Assembly: GCF_964340395.1 (NCBI RefSeq)
Contig: NC_135560.1
Coordinates: 1,173,501-1,237,500, forward strand
Direction of reading: 5' to 3'
Length of the DNA stretch: 64,000 bases
DNA from: Glandiceps talaboti
Taxonomy: Eukaryota; Hemichordata; Enteropneusta; Spengelidae
Below are positions 23,509 to 35,660 of this stretch, one piece after another. The number at the start of each line of letters is the position of its first letter. The stretch's first letter is position 1. The notes under the pieces are model-generated. The model did not search any database and had not been told where the DNA came from. It saw only the letters and a list, made by a program, of their open reading frames with translations. A program made the position numbers and the translations under genes.

Positions 23509-24782
23509 AAGTGACCTATCAGTCATAATAGCTCTGCTGTTTGTGTGTGTGTGTTTTGTAATGTGTAGAAGTGGTTCTGCAACAGTTCAGCTCTTCCACT
23601 AAGCAGTTTTGCTTTAGATTTTCTAGCTCTGTTACAGACATATCACGAATTTGCAGGCTACCACATATATTACATTGTTTTATTGATTACATTGTATTAT
23701 TGTTTATAGGGGTCACATCTCATTAACATAAATTAGCATATATTTACATTTACAAAATTATATTCCTGAGTAACTTAATGATAAAAATCAAAGTACATCA
23801 TAATAACAAACAAGTAATACATGTACATATGACCAAAGGAAAGATAGAGGACAATTTATTACTTATTCCAAACTATAAGCACCAGTCTTAAAGAAACTTA
23901 TAACTTTAAATATCAATTTTTTCAATCAATGTTTTTGAGTATTTTTCTTAGGAAAGGTGAAATTATTTCAATCTAAATATCCACACATAAAGTAGACTTT
24001 TGAAATACTAAAAGTTTGTGTACAGCAACATGCAGGCACTGTACGTTTCTGTCCCAAATCTCGTTTATGACTAGTTTGTGACGTCACGACCGCCTCATTG
24101 AAAATCCGTGCTTTCAGTAGTCATGGCAGTCATACGATGTACCCATGGTACGAAGTCAATCTACGAACTAAAAGTATTTCACAGTAAAATTGAACATGAA
24201 ACTGATAATCGGAGATAATATCGTCACTTTATTGAAAGGTACATTGGTCTTTTAAACTCTTTTCACGACAATACACTTCAAAAGTATATTCAGGCTGCAT
24301 GCAGGCATTGATTTGATGTATATACGTAGCCAGTTCACACTTCGTCTTTGTAAATATTGGAGGATTTCTTTTGTCATTCTTGTAATTACGGTAATGATAT
24401 CATCTACAATGTTCTTTATCACAAAGAGATTTTTATGGTTCAATGTTCATTTTTACATCTTTGAAGCTGCTATTGTGTAAACAGCTCTCATTAGATTGCG
24501 AGATGCGGGAGTCAGAATATTTTGAAGGCATCATGGCCCGCGACGCTATTTTTCCCTGTGCTGTGGAGAACCCTGATGTCCAGGACACATATAGACCACC
24601 TGAGCCAAATTTAGAAGTCTATTAATTAGATTAAAAGTCGATTTGTAAAGAAAAGAGGATGTTACAAGCCTAAGTTATGATCATTCAAGTCTTGTTTTAT
24701 CGTTTTTCAGGCTAAAAATCTTTCGTTCACTAAACTTCAGTACATTCTATCTGCACGCCATCTTGTTTCCTGTGGTGCAGTG

Positions 24783-25326
24783 CTGAAGTCTGCAACCCTG
24801 TTTCAAACAGACACTTGTCACTAAGGGTGCACGATCCGAGAATTCTATAGCATATTACATTGCTCATTGTCTGCCATCGATGACGTCTTTTGAAATGTGG
24901 CTGTTTACTTCAGTATAGTGGGCTGATTTCCAATATGGCATCCTCATTTAAATATTCAAAAATTTCAAAAAATACAAAAATAAATGACAAAAAATAGAAA
25001 AGAACATGTACTGACTTGAAATTAACAAATCTGAGTAAGCTACCGCATCTACAAGTAATCTGACAGTATTTGAGAAGAAATCGAAAATATCATTTTGACA
25101 AAAAGTTGATAAAACCTTTACAATGGCACAGATCAACTTGGCATGAATAAATCTGAATAGCCTCCCCAAAGGAACATGTACACCAAATTTCAAAGTATTC
25201 TGACTGTCAGTTTGGAGAAGAAGATGAAAATAAAAAAGATGATGGATGGAAGACGGACGACGTACAATGATGGAGAATCAACCTAACCCATAAGCTCCAC
25301 TCAGCTGTCACTGACAGTGGAGCTAA
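24783..25326 (-). mobile_element. F5 family copy
   Basis: Reads on the minus strand from TTAGCTCCACTGTCAG (ending at 25326) through 'gacagtcagaatactttgaaatttgg', 'ggctattcagatttattcatgcc' and 'gccatattggaaatcagccc'. The copy at 29.15 kb is on the opposite strand. The inner end (24783-24917) matches 33956-34085 in reverse, so this family or a neighbouring one has a third site. Confidence 0.7.
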
Positions 25327-25625
25327 CAAATAGCCTTTGTTGTATATGATAACTGAACCTTGCCTAAGTGAAAACTATAATCATCTGTGCATATGACCCA
25401 AAGTCAAAAGGTACATCAACAAGTATTATAAAATGTTGCAAGATATTTGTAACTTGTTATCACTGATGTATATACCAAGTAATATGAAAGTTGATGCCCT
25501 TTTGATGCTAAATGCACTCTTTAGATATTCCCTAATTACAAAGTATAATAATATGCAAGTGCATGACCCATTAGAGTCCAAAGCTATCTCAACAAGCTTC
25601 ATAGGCCACATGGCATTTGCTAAAA

Positions 25626-27445
25626 TCAATCTTTGTATTAAGTCAGATATCAAATCATAGTATTAAGTCAGATATCAAATTATAGTATTAAGTCAGATAT
25701 CAAATTATAGTATTAAGTTACATATCAAATTATAGTATTAAGTCACATATCAAATAGTATTAAGTCAGATATCAAATAGTATTAAAGTCAGATATCAAAT
25801 AGTATTAAGTCATATAAAATAGTATTAAAGTCAGATATCAAATTATAGTGTTAAGTCACATATCAAATTATAGTATTAAGTTACATATCAAATTATAGTA
25901 TTAAGTTACATATCAAATTATAGTATTAAGTCAGATATCAAATAGTATTAAAGTCAGATATCAAATAGTATTAAAGTCAGATATCAAATAGTATTAAGTC
26001 ATATAAAATAATATTAAAGTCAGATATCAAATTATAGTGTTAAGTCACATATCAAATTATAGTATTAAGTCACATATCAAATAGTATTAAGTCAGATATC
26101 AAATTATAGTATTAAGTCACATATCAAATTATAGTATTAAGTCAGATATCAAATAGTATTAAGTCAGATATCAAATCATAGTATTAAGTCAGATATCAAA
26201 TTATAGTATTAAGTCAGATATCAAATAGTATTAAGTCAGATATCAAATTATAGTATTAAGTCAGATATCAAATTATAGTATTAAGTCACATATCAAATTA
26301 TAGTATTAAGTCAGATATCAAATTATAGTATTAAGTCAGATATCAAATTATAGTATTAAGTCAGATATCAAATTATAGTATTAAGTCAGATATCAAATAG
26401 TATTAAGTCAGATATCAAATTATAGTATTAAGTCACATATCAAATTATAGTATTAAGTCACATATCAAATTATAGTATTAAGTCAGATATCAAATTATAG
26501 TATTAAGTCAGATATCAAATAGTATTAAGTCAGATATCAAATTATAGTATTAAGTCAGATATCAAATTATAGTATTAAGTCAGATATCAAATTATAGTAT
26601 TAAGTCAGATATCAAATTATAGTATTAAGTCAGATATCAAATTATAGTATTAAGTCAGATATCAAATTATAGTATTAAGTCAGATATCAAATTATAGTAT
26701 TAAGTCATATATCAAATTATAGTATTAAGTTACATATCAAATTATAGTATTAAGTTACATATCAAATTATAGTATTAAGTCAGATATCAAATTATAGTAT
26801 TAAGTTACATATCAAATTATAGTATTAAGTCATATATCAAATTATAGTGTTAAGTCACATATCAAATTATAGTATTAAGTCAGATATCAAATAGTAGTAT
26901 TAAGTTACATATCAAATTATAGTATTAAGTCATATATCAAATTATAGTATTAAGTTACATATCAAATTATAGTATTAAGTCATATATCAAATTATAGTCA
27001 GATATCAAATTATAGTATTAAGTCATATATCAAATTATAGTATTAAGTTACATATCAAATTATAGTATTAAGTCATATATCAAATTATAGTATTAAGTTA
27101 CATATCAAATTATAGTATTAAGTCATATATCAAATTATAGTATTAAGTTACATATCAAATTATAGTATTAAGTCATATATCAAATTATAGTCAGATATCA
27201 AATTATAGTATTAAGTCAGATATCAAATAGTATTAAGTCAGATATCAAATTATAGTATTAAGTCATATATCAAATTATAGTATTAAGTTACATATCAAAT
27301 TATAGTATTAAGTCATATATCAAATTATAGTCAGATATCAAATTATAGTATTAAGTCAGATATCAAATAGTATTAAGTCAGATATCAAATTATAGTATTA
27401 AGTCAGATATCAAATTATAGTATTAAGTCATATATCAAATTGTAT
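25626..27445. repeat. 22-25 bp minisatellite, about 70-75 copies
   Basis: Unit 'tatagtattaagtcagatat' plus 'caaat'. Variation is concentrated at one spot (agtcagatat, agtcacatat, agttacatat, agtcatatat) and in the presence or absence of 'tat' (25 or 22 bp units). Longer blocks recur: 'tcatatat...ttacatat' alternates regularly near 26,900-27,200. Each unit has a GATATC/CATATC palindrome core. It ends about 70 bp before the last exon of gene 1. Confidence 0.95.
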
Positions 27446-27517
27446 TAAGCGTAATTTATGAAAATTAATTGCAGCTATTAACCAGTACAGTTTGCTTCTA
27501 ACGTTTGTGTATTGTAG

Positions 27518-28328
27518 ACTTCTAAGGGATGTGAGATCAAGAAAACATCAACACCATAGGAGACATAGTAGTCACAGACATGGTAGTAGACATGGTCATC
27601 ATTCAAGTCGGCATGGTAGCGTTCGTGGAGAACCAGGCAGTCATCAAAACAGTATGAAGGTAAAATGTCAAAAAACCATTGATGACATTGAAAATGGTGG
27701 ATGTTTAGAAGAAAAGCAGTTATTTGAAGCTTGTAGTAGGTGTCCCCAGAACACTAACATATCAGAAGACATGTCTACTCAGGACTGTAGCAATAAAGTT
27801 TATACTTCTCCAAAAGTTCACCCATCTCCACAAACCCCTTCTCATGATGAACAATCACCAAAACTATGTCATCACAGTAGTCACCATTATTCAGATGTAG
27901 CTGCACATGTTGACGAGTCTCCTATTATGCAAAGGCACGGAAGTCACAAGAAACATAGACATGGTAGTCGGGTGGAGGCTACACCAAGTGTCCATTGTCA
28001 GTGTGTCAACTCGGAAAACCATCATCATTCATCAAGTGTTAAAAGATATAGAAGTCATAAACGTCATCTTAAAGAAGCCTTTGGAGAAAATTCACCAATG
28101 CTTCAGAGAAAAGAAAGTAGAAAACAGCTTAACTACAATAATCATGGAGAATACAGACCAGAGAGTACTTCAGGTTATCATTGTAGCCTTCGTCAGGGAC
28201 ACAATCCACATACAGAGTGTCAACCTCCCCAAACTCCAATGCCATGTGGTTTACTACCACTTGCTGCCAGCGACATTACTGTGGAAACTATGGATGCTCA
28301 TACATATGAAGAAACAATAAACCAATGA
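27518..28328 (+). CDS. Gene 1, last exon: His/Ser-rich cytoplasmic tail and stop
   Basis: The acceptor ATTGTAG puts one base into the exon, completing the CA left by the transmembrane exon to give Gln; the frame then runs 269 residues to TGA at 28326-28328. The tail is very rich in histidine (about 33), serine and basic residues, densest at its start (HRRHSSHRHGSRHGHHSSRHG). A block is repeated inside it: SPIMQRHGSHKKHR and, later, SPMLQRKESRK, each preceded by an acidic residue. Proline motifs that could bind SH3 or similar domains occur (HPSPQTPSHDEQSP, QPPQTPMP). The C-terminus is HTYEETINQ. I know no family with this tail; histidine stretches could bind metal ions, but that is inference. 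Confidence 0.85.
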
Positions 28329-29146
28329 TTGATTTTATTAGCCCTACAGGTGATATATGCCTTAATATGAGTGCTAATATGTTAGGGAAGTCCTATCTGT
28401 CTATCTATGTCTCTCTATGTATGTCTGCATCCACCAATATCTCTGACATGCACTGTGCAATTTTTACAATCTTTGCAATAAATGCTAGACACAGTAGGCT
28501 GCATAGTCTGCCAACTTTGTACTCATAAGCAAGATGGTAAAATGTGTAGTACTTTCTCCTTGATATGTTTGATATGATGGACAATTACCTTTTACCTCAT
28601 CACACAAATTTTAGGCTATTTGATCAAGATTTGTGTATAGCAATATGATTGTTTAGTACAGTGGCCATTTCTACACTTTGAAGAATTTTATGATCTTGAA
28701 TCAAGTTTATTATTGACATACTTGCAAACATATCCATATCATTTTTTCCAAACTTGTGACTATTTTGTACTTGAAGATAGTAAAAAACAAAAACAAAATA
28801 GGTTAAGTAAAGTCCTGAAATTAAATGTACAGTGCTTTATATGACACTAAGTTCAGGGGTCAAAATATCATAGTTACTGAGCTGAATGTATCATATTTAC
28901 CTTTCAAATTGATATCTTGAGAACTATATACAATGGGATGTGTAGATCAAATGAGATACATTTTAGTGATTTTATCATAAAAATGCAACTTAATATGTAT
29001 TGTGCTATTTATCAGGCAAAAAATTGTGACAGTCATTTGTTTGGCCAGGGTGACCAGGTCCTCTTTTGGACAGTATTCTACATGTTGCACATGAAAAACA
29101 AAATATGGCAGTACATAGAATAGCAAATAGAAAATCGATGCCTTTT
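28329..29146 (+). other. Gene 1 3' UTR and downstream flank
   Basis: An AATAAA polyadenylation signal stands at 28477-28482, about 150 bp after the stop. Further downstream sequence is AT-rich with no recognised gene or repeat; open frames at 28325-28528 and 28917-29123 are incidental. Confidence 0.6.
28477..28482 (+). promoter_or_regulatory. Polyadenylation signal AATAAA of gene 1
   Basis: Canonical hexamer in 'gcaataaatg', 148 bp downstream of the TGA; a usual distance for a short 3' UTR. Confidence 0.6.
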
Positions 29147-29582
29147 ATTAGCTCCACTGTCAGCAAAAGCTGAAAGCGTAGCTTTAGGTATAGGTTGTAT
29201 AGAGTATAGAGAGTATAGGTGAATCATAGGTGTCCGTCAAACTTTTATATTTTTATCATCTTCTCCGAAAGTGACAGTCAGAATTCTTTGATATTTGGTG
29301 TGCATGTTCCCTGGGGGAGGCTATTCAGATTTGTTCATGCCAAGTTGATCTGTGCCATTTTCAAATTTTTATGATTTTTTTTCTTCATCTCCTCAAATAC
29401 TTCTCGTCAGATTGCTTTGATATCTGGTGTGTTGATGCGCAGGGGGTAGCTTACTCAGATTTGTTAATTTCAAGTCAGTACATCTTTTCTATTTTTGATG
29501 ATATTTTTGTAATTAAAAAAAAAAATTAATATGTTAATGAGCATTGTCACCGACGCCATATTGGAAATCAGTCCAGGAGACT
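29147..29582 (+). mobile_element. F5 family copy
   Basis: Starts TTAGCTCCACTGTCAG and follows the order seen in reverse at 24.9-25.3 kb: 'gacagtcagaattctttgat', 'gaggctattcagatttgttcatgcc', and 'gccatattggaaatcagtcc'. The TTAA at its 3' side (29583-29586) received the piggyBac-like element. Confidence 0.75.
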
Positions 29583-31154
29583 TTAACCCTTTCACCACCA
29601 ATTCCCGCTATTGCGGGAACGCGCTAGGGCGCCCACCAATTCCCGCTATTGCGGGAACGCCAAAGTTCATTCACCTACCTCGCCGTTAAGCTGTTTAACG
29701 GCAGCTATTGCTGCAAAATTTGCTGCCATAACTAGTTCCACACATGCGTATTAGCCTTGTTTATCTACACAGCCATTTTGAAAGCATGACAGTGAACGGT
29801 ATCTGGAGTACGATCCAAATGACGAGCGATCGTAATTTTTTGTGCGTTTTTCGCTCACGAAATTGAATTTCAACATGGCGGAAGTAATTAACGGCTCTCA
29901 TAACATGGCCTACGATATAAATTATGTCACTATCTTTGGATATTTCGACAGAATTTGACTTGAAATACATTGTTGAATACAAGTATTTAGCTATGGGAAC
30001 ACGTTGTACTTGTATGTAAGCATCAAATTCCCGCTAAGGCCGTGTGAGCTGTCGACGGCAGTTTATGGTTGAATTTTTGAATGTCGTTCAAATTTACGCA
30101 ATCTTGTGACCGTGCCGACGCCCATGCTAACGTTCTTGAGGTAATTTTGGGCTATATCGTGGATTATTTTGGTTTTATTTCTTTTTGTTACGGCTCAATA
30201 ATGACTTGTATTTGTATTAGCTTAGTGTGTAGAGGTCAGTGGAGGGAAACTTACTCGTGATATGGGCGATTTTCCGATCGTTTTTTTTGCGCGAGTTTTT
30301 CAATGTAAAATTCAAATTTCAACAACGCCGAAGCAAAATATGTCTCCCCTAACATCGTTTGCAATGTAAATAAAGGTGCTGTTCGTAGAAATTTCCACTC
30401 AATTTTGACTATGAATACGATGTTTTGTACAAGGAGATGGCTGAGTGAACTCGATACAGTATATGGAAGGATCAGATTATCGCAACGTAACTTCAAAGTC
30501 ACGACTGCATATTTGCTTTCGTGGGTAAGCATGTCGACGAAAAGCGTCACTTTGGCGTCCCGATTTGGACTCGTAAACTACCAACTTGGGGGCATTTTTT
30601 ACTGATTTTGAGGATAAATTTGGTGATAATTTTTTGTTGTTCTGTCAAATAATGATATATAATTACACAAACTGATTTTTCAGAAGGTATTGGGGCGACG
30701 ACTTCAGATATTTTTGTCCCTTTGATTGCCGGTGCGGGGCTGACTATTGCATTGTAATCGGATTAGTGAACCGTTAATTATTTTCGTTCAAATTTATTAC
30801 GACTAAAAATAACATTTTCTGACAAATTTTCGCCGATTTTGACCATTTAACCAGTATACAGAAGTTTTGTAGGAACATAAATGTTGGTATTTTGAATTTT
30901 GTTTGTAATGTAAATATTTTGTTTATTTGTGATATGTCAATAAATAAACAACCTATGTTTGTTTTATTAATATTTTATTACATTAATCCATATTTCGGTT
31001 ATGTGTGTGATATTTGAATGTATGTATTTGCTACTATGATTTAGAAAATTTATTTTCCATTCAAATGATACCTTATTTTTTAAAAATAAGCAACTTATTT
31101 TTATATCAGTTTGAGTACACCACACTCACTCACATTATGTGGTGAAAGGGTTAA
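29583..31154. mobile_element. piggyBac-like non-autonomous element in TTAA
   Basis: TTAA at 29583-29586 and 31151-31154 flank a 1,564 bp segment with perfect 12 bp inverted ends CCCTTTCACCAC / GTGGTGAAAGGG. Insertion at TTAA and ends beginning CCC are the marks of the piggyBac superfamily. Inside the left end the hairpin TTCCCGCTATTGCGGGAA occurs twice, at 29602-29619 and 29640-29657, as part of a direct repeat. No transposase is visible: frames inside are short (up to about 100 codons) and show no DDD-type motifs that I recognise, so it must have been moved in trans. Confidence 0.85.
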
Positions 31155-31257
31155 AGGTGATTCAAAATGCTCACATTCACTATCGCTAATTTCCTAGACA
31201 ACATTTTTGTGAAATACAGTGGTTTTAAAACTTTTAAAAAGCGTCTGCAAACACCCG
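31151..31257 (+). repeat. Arm of a 105 bp inverted repeat (partner 33849-33957)
   Basis: 'ggtgattcaaaatgctcaca' and the bases up to 'gcgtctgcaaacacc' are the reverse complement of 33849-33955 with few differences. The two arms are 2.6 kb apart. Confidence 0.85.
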
Positions 31258-32650
31258 GTCAGTTTCTCCAGCCTGGGGGGGGTGGGGGGGTGGATTCTTA
31301 AATCAGACTGACAAAAAGTCACTGACCCCCCCCCCCCCCCCTATCTGTAAAACCAAAAACAGGCTGACCCCCCCTATCCCTTAATTCTAAAACATGATGA
31401 CCCCCCCCCCCCCCCATATATAATATTCGCATGACAGGTATTTTTTTATCGTGAGTCAGTGTGGACTGCTTGACTGTCTTGCATCTACTTTATAAGATCC
31501 CAGGTTAGCACTATCATATTTATAATTATTGACTACACAGGGTAAATATATTCGAAAAGGAGTTAAATAACATCTTGGCAGTGAAGGGTAGGAAAGCTTG
31601 AGAAGGGAATATGTACATCTCTTATGGGGGTCCTAGGGGGTCTTCCCCTAGAAGCCCAGGAGGTTTTTAACTCTGAAAAGTCAATTTTGAGATTATTCAG
31701 ACATTTTCAGAAAATAATTTCCAAGCTTTCAAGACAGCACCAACATGTAAAATGCAACTACATAAGGTTGAAATATTTTTGAAATATAGTTTGATAGGAT
31801 CTTGATAGTAAGAGGTAGGGGGAAGATCTTGAGACTAGGATGTGTACACCTCATGTGTGTGTGTGGGGGGGGGGGGGTCCTAGGGGGTCCCCCTAGAAGC
31901 CCTGGAGGTTTTTAACTCTGAAAAGTCAATTTTGAGACTATTCAGACCCTTTCAGACAATAATTTCCAAGCCTAATTACAAGACAACTGTCCACCAACAT
32001 GTTAAAAGCAACTACATAGGGTTGAAATACTTTTGAAATATACTTTGATAGCATCTTGACAGTAAGAGGGGAAGAGCTTGAGACTGGGATATGTCCACCT
32101 CATGTGGGGGGTCTGAGGGGGTCTCCCTCTAGAAACCCTGGAGGATTTTTTCTCTTAAAGCCAATATTTAGGCTATTCAGACCCTTTCAAGCAATAACTT
32201 AATCCATGCTTTACAAGACAGCAAGTATCAGAAACTATTATTTATAACTTACACTAAGGGTTGAAATATGTTCTTAAAAAGTTTAAATGGCATCATTATA
32301 TACATGTAGTAAAGGTCAGCACATCTATAATGGTAGTATCATTGGTAGGGGAGATTTGGAGTTTAAGGCAATTTTAGACTATCTTTGCAAACGTTTCAGA
32401 TCTTGAAAAGACAATATCATATCAAATTAGAATAGGGTGACAATATTTAAGAAAAGTTTAATACCATTATGACAGTAAACAGGTTGTTGGTGCATCTGAT
32501 TGTTGGTTGAATGTATGAGTGACCTCTGGGGTGAGGGAGTCCTTTGGGTTTTCCCCCTGGCAGATCTGGAGTTTTTTGCTTGAGATACTAAGGCAATGTT
32601 TAGGTTATTCATAACCTTTGAGGTAATATTTCCAAGCTTCGAAAAGCTAA
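31258..32650 (-). mobile_element. F2 family copy on minus strand with three or four tandem left parts
   Basis: Starts with the F2 terminus (ccggtcagtttctccagcc), then C runs (31326-31341, 31401-31415), 'cgtgagtcagtgtggactgc' and 'gactacacagggtaaatat'. The left-part phrase 'aagtcaattttgagactattcagac' then recurs near 31680, 31925 and, more diverged, 32160 and 32370, each with 'gtccccctagaagccctggagg'. So the left part is tandemly repeated at about 240 bp. Confidence 0.75.
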
Positions 32651-33848
32651 CATAAAACGTTTTTAAAATAGTTTCTCATATCACATAAAATGGACTTGTA
32701 ACATAAGTATATAGGGGCATTAATACCTGTGAGTCACAACCACATGAAAAAAAAAATAGTAAGAGAACAAACACACACATGAACATAAAACAAAATAGTT
32801 AGAGATCAAACAAAAATTTCATTCATCGCATACCAGGATTTACGTTCTTCTTTTATTAGCTCACACATACACAATCATCTATTCAAAGTTTAGGTATGGA
32901 GGGGGGGGGGGGGGGTTTCCTGCAACTTTGCCAAAACTCGACATTATAAAAAAGAAAGGCCTGGGCGCTTGCCCGTGTGAGGGCGCAAAACCGAGGAATT
33001 ACGGTAGATGTAAACTTGTGTTCACAAGCCAAACATGTGACAACACAAGACCACAACGAAAACTGAAACATTTACAGGTCACTCTCATTTTATATATGGA
33101 CAACAAAATTAGGTCGGTCACAGGTCCATTTACATGATGCAATGACTTGGAGCGTGCTTCCGTATGCTCGGAGCAAATCGAATCAATTAGTGTATTATGG
33201 GACTAACAAATATATTGTGGCACATGTCCCGATACGCCTTCTTGAAGTTTCCCATTAGTATTCTAATAGCTAGTATATTTATTCGAGATGAAATATGTTT
33301 ACTTTGTTGTTAAATGCACCATTCATGAAAGGCGACGCGAATACGACTGGGCTAAAATATGCCGTCCTCGGCCCGGGATGCCATCAACGCGTCACGGCGG
33401 TATCGTAGTGTTGCTTGTCGGCAAATGATAAAAAATCAGATAAATAAAAGTCAATAAATGTGAAACACACGACATTACAAGTGTTTATGTATATCTAGTC
33501 TAGCCGTTTTGATTTATTTTGCCATAATATGGGGACACAGTATTGTTGTATTTATACCCACAGACACTGCCAATTAGTCAGAAAGTGTGAGTAAATATTG
33601 GTAAATGTTGGTTAATAAGACATGTAGAGTGTAGTTTTTGTTTACTGATGTCTATTACAACCACCGGCAATGTATTTTTTCACAATGCTGTTGAGTTTTA
33701 TTCACCTGTTGACTACGCTCGTCATAGCCTTAGTGCTAACCATTACTCCTTATGACGTCACAAAATCTCGTGGTCAAGGTGGGACCGGAAATACCCGAAA
33801 ACTCTCGAAGTAAACCCGAAGGGTACTGACTGAAAAAAGGTCATTTTA
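32651..33848. other. Intergenic, nothing recognised
   Basis: A G run at 32900-32914 and a CpG-richer stretch at about 33320-33420 (gcgacgcgaatacgactggg, cggcccgggatg) stand out, but no exon or known repeat is recognised. Confidence 0.5.
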
Positions 33849-34085
33849 AGGTGTTTGCAGACACTTTTGAAAAGTTTTAAAACCAGAATGCGTTTCACAA
33901 ACATGTCATCTAGCAAATTAGCGATAGTGAATGTGAGCATTTTGAATCACCTTTAAGTAAACTGCCACTTTTCACAAGACACCATTGACGTCAAACAAGC
34001 AATGTAATATGTGCTATAGTCGTAATTCTATGCATTGTGTGCTCAAATGACAAGTATTTGTTCGAAACAGGGTTGCAGACTTCAA
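33849..34085. repeat. Dispersed repeat segments (partners at 31.15 and 24.8 kb)
   Basis: 33849-33957 is the inverted partner of 31151-31257. It runs on into 33956-34085, which matches the reverse complement of 24783-24917 ('gaaacagggttgcagacttc', 'gcaatgtaatatg'). The three sites share pieces in different order, as in an older, rearranged element. Confidence 0.7.
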
Positions 34086-34810
34086 ATACAAATTCTGCAC
34101 CCCTTCTACAAAATGGTTCATTCCAGTAGGTATATATATGCTCTCGATCGACAAAGTCATGAAGTTGCCAAGCCTGAAAGTGTATGCTGTCACTGTAGGG
34201 GACGATTTTTGACAGAGTCAGTCGTCAATAAAAACGATAATACTCATTCTAAAATTACCTCATTTTGAAAGGGAAAGTACTTTGTGGTTCATTTATGGAG
34301 TTTTAATTTTGTACGATCAACATTGGTGGCAAAATCACCACGTCAAAATTGCCGATGTGGTAATGTGGCATGCAGTGTAGAAATGAGTACACATGAGGTC
34401 AAAGTTCTTTCGCTAATAAGCCTTACCCTATAAAAAATCATTTTAACGATGAAACATTGTGAATTTTCAAAAACAAATGATAAAAAGTTAATAATAGTAT
34501 TTTGTGATGTCTTCTACCTAATAATGGTTTATGCATGAATGAATCTAGCAGCTCAAAAGTGAGGGACAGTTATTCAGGAGACGGTAGATGACCTAGTACC
34601 TTTCGCTTGACGCATATGACGTACTGTTGGAAGACGCTAGTGCTCTGCATCTCTGTCATTGAGATTGACAAATTTTCAGACAAGACCTTTTCAGTTATGA
34701 TTAGCGAAATATTTATTTTTGCCGAGATTAGCAGGTCTACAATTCCAATTTACATGATGTATCTTGCCATGTCACATTGAGCTTTGAACACTTGACTAAA
34801 TTTAGTCTAG
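34086..34810. other. Intergenic, nothing recognised
   Basis: An open frame at 34035-34268 partly overlaps the repeat above and has no recognisable domain; a CCHC-like pair is too short to weigh. No other structure seen. Confidence 0.45.
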
Positions 34811-34948
34811 CTTGCATACGAAATGCTAGTCCTGCTTGCAGACGGGCACGGGTCTATATTACTGACACAACCCTCAACACCGTAGGGGTGACTTGTTTCG
34901 TATGCAAGCAGGACTAACGAAATATGTGCACCACCTGCAAGCAGGTCC
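34811..34948. repeat. Foldback repeat around 'tagtcctgcttgca'
   Basis: 'cttgcatacgaaatgctagt' with 'cctgcttgcagacg' on the left pairs with 'tttcgtatgcaagcaggact' on the right (34895-34914). A separate perfect hairpin ACCTGCAAGCAGGT lies at 34933-34946. Probable small MITE. Confidence 0.65.
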
Positions 34949-35172
34949 ATAGACTGTTAAATTAAAATATCAGACGATGTTATGTCTACTACAAGTTGAA
35001 TGTTGTTGACAATTATGGACGGTGTTTTTGGTAAATTTGTGAGAAAATTGAAATTCGAATTGCCTCAAAATTATTTTAGATCCCTAGTTTATTTCTTTCA
35101 TCATTAAAATTTTCCAGGGTTAAAGCTGTAAGACACTGGAATTATTCATAGCCAACCTCAAAAATCATTTTT

Positions 35173-35220
35173 TAGCACAACAGAACCTAAGTTCAGTAGT
35201 GCTATAGGCATCGTCCGGCA

Positions 35221-35262
<42 letters not shown>

Positions 35263-35660
35263 CGACTTAAAGTCAAAAACTGCCAGACCGTTTGACTTGA
35301 TATTTGGTGGGGACATTATTTATGGTGTTCTAATGAAAAATTGTTTAAATCAAAATGATCTTACCACCAGTTTGTGATTGCAGATTGGTGCGAAATCTGG
35401 GTGAAACATTCTATAGGGTGTTTTAACTAAGAAGTGTTAATGACATGATGGTCCCATCAGTGATATGCAAATTAGGGCTAAAATGTGTCTTTTTGGTCAA
35501 AAGTCAATAATTCCAAAACTACTGAGCAGATTGGGCTGAAATTTAATGGGAATGCATCTAGGGATGTATAGATGAAGAAATATTAAGGATACAATGATGT
35601 CATGAGTGATATGCAAATTAGGTGTAAAAATGTTCATTTTTTGTCAAAAACTTGTATCTC
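35173..35660 (+). mobile_element. F1 family copy, left part
   Basis: Left end tagcacaacagaacctaag after a T run, GT microsatellite at 35221-35260, then three modules with 'gatatgcaaattagg'. Truncated near 35660, where the LINE fragment begins. The 70 bp upstream (from 'catcattaaaattttccagg' at 35099) also occurs at about 48708, there without an F1 insertion. Confidence 0.75.

Larger units (their letters stand above)
21572..27517 (+). other. Gene 1 last intron, dominated by two minisatellites
   Basis: 5,946 bp. It holds the 343 bp foldback element, the 31 bp array, an F5-related segment and the 25 bp array, which ends about 70 bp before the acceptor. A TTCTAAC branch-point-like sequence (27495-27501) and ATTGTAG precede the last exon. 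Positions 23509-24780 show nothing recognisable apart from a short GT tract at about 23540. Confidence 0.6.

Noticed and set aside
24443-24625. 60-codon frame ending in a proline-rich segment
   Set aside because: Short, no splice signals, no family resemblance, and it lies inside a gene 1 intron.
27907-28320. 137-codon frame overlapping the last exon of gene 1
   Set aside because: Different frame of the same exon; the longer frame has the correct splice phase and the continuous tail.
34035-34268. 77-codon frame with a CCHC-like cysteine pair
   Set aside because: It starts inside a dispersed repeat (33956-34085); the cysteines lack zinc-knuckle spacing.
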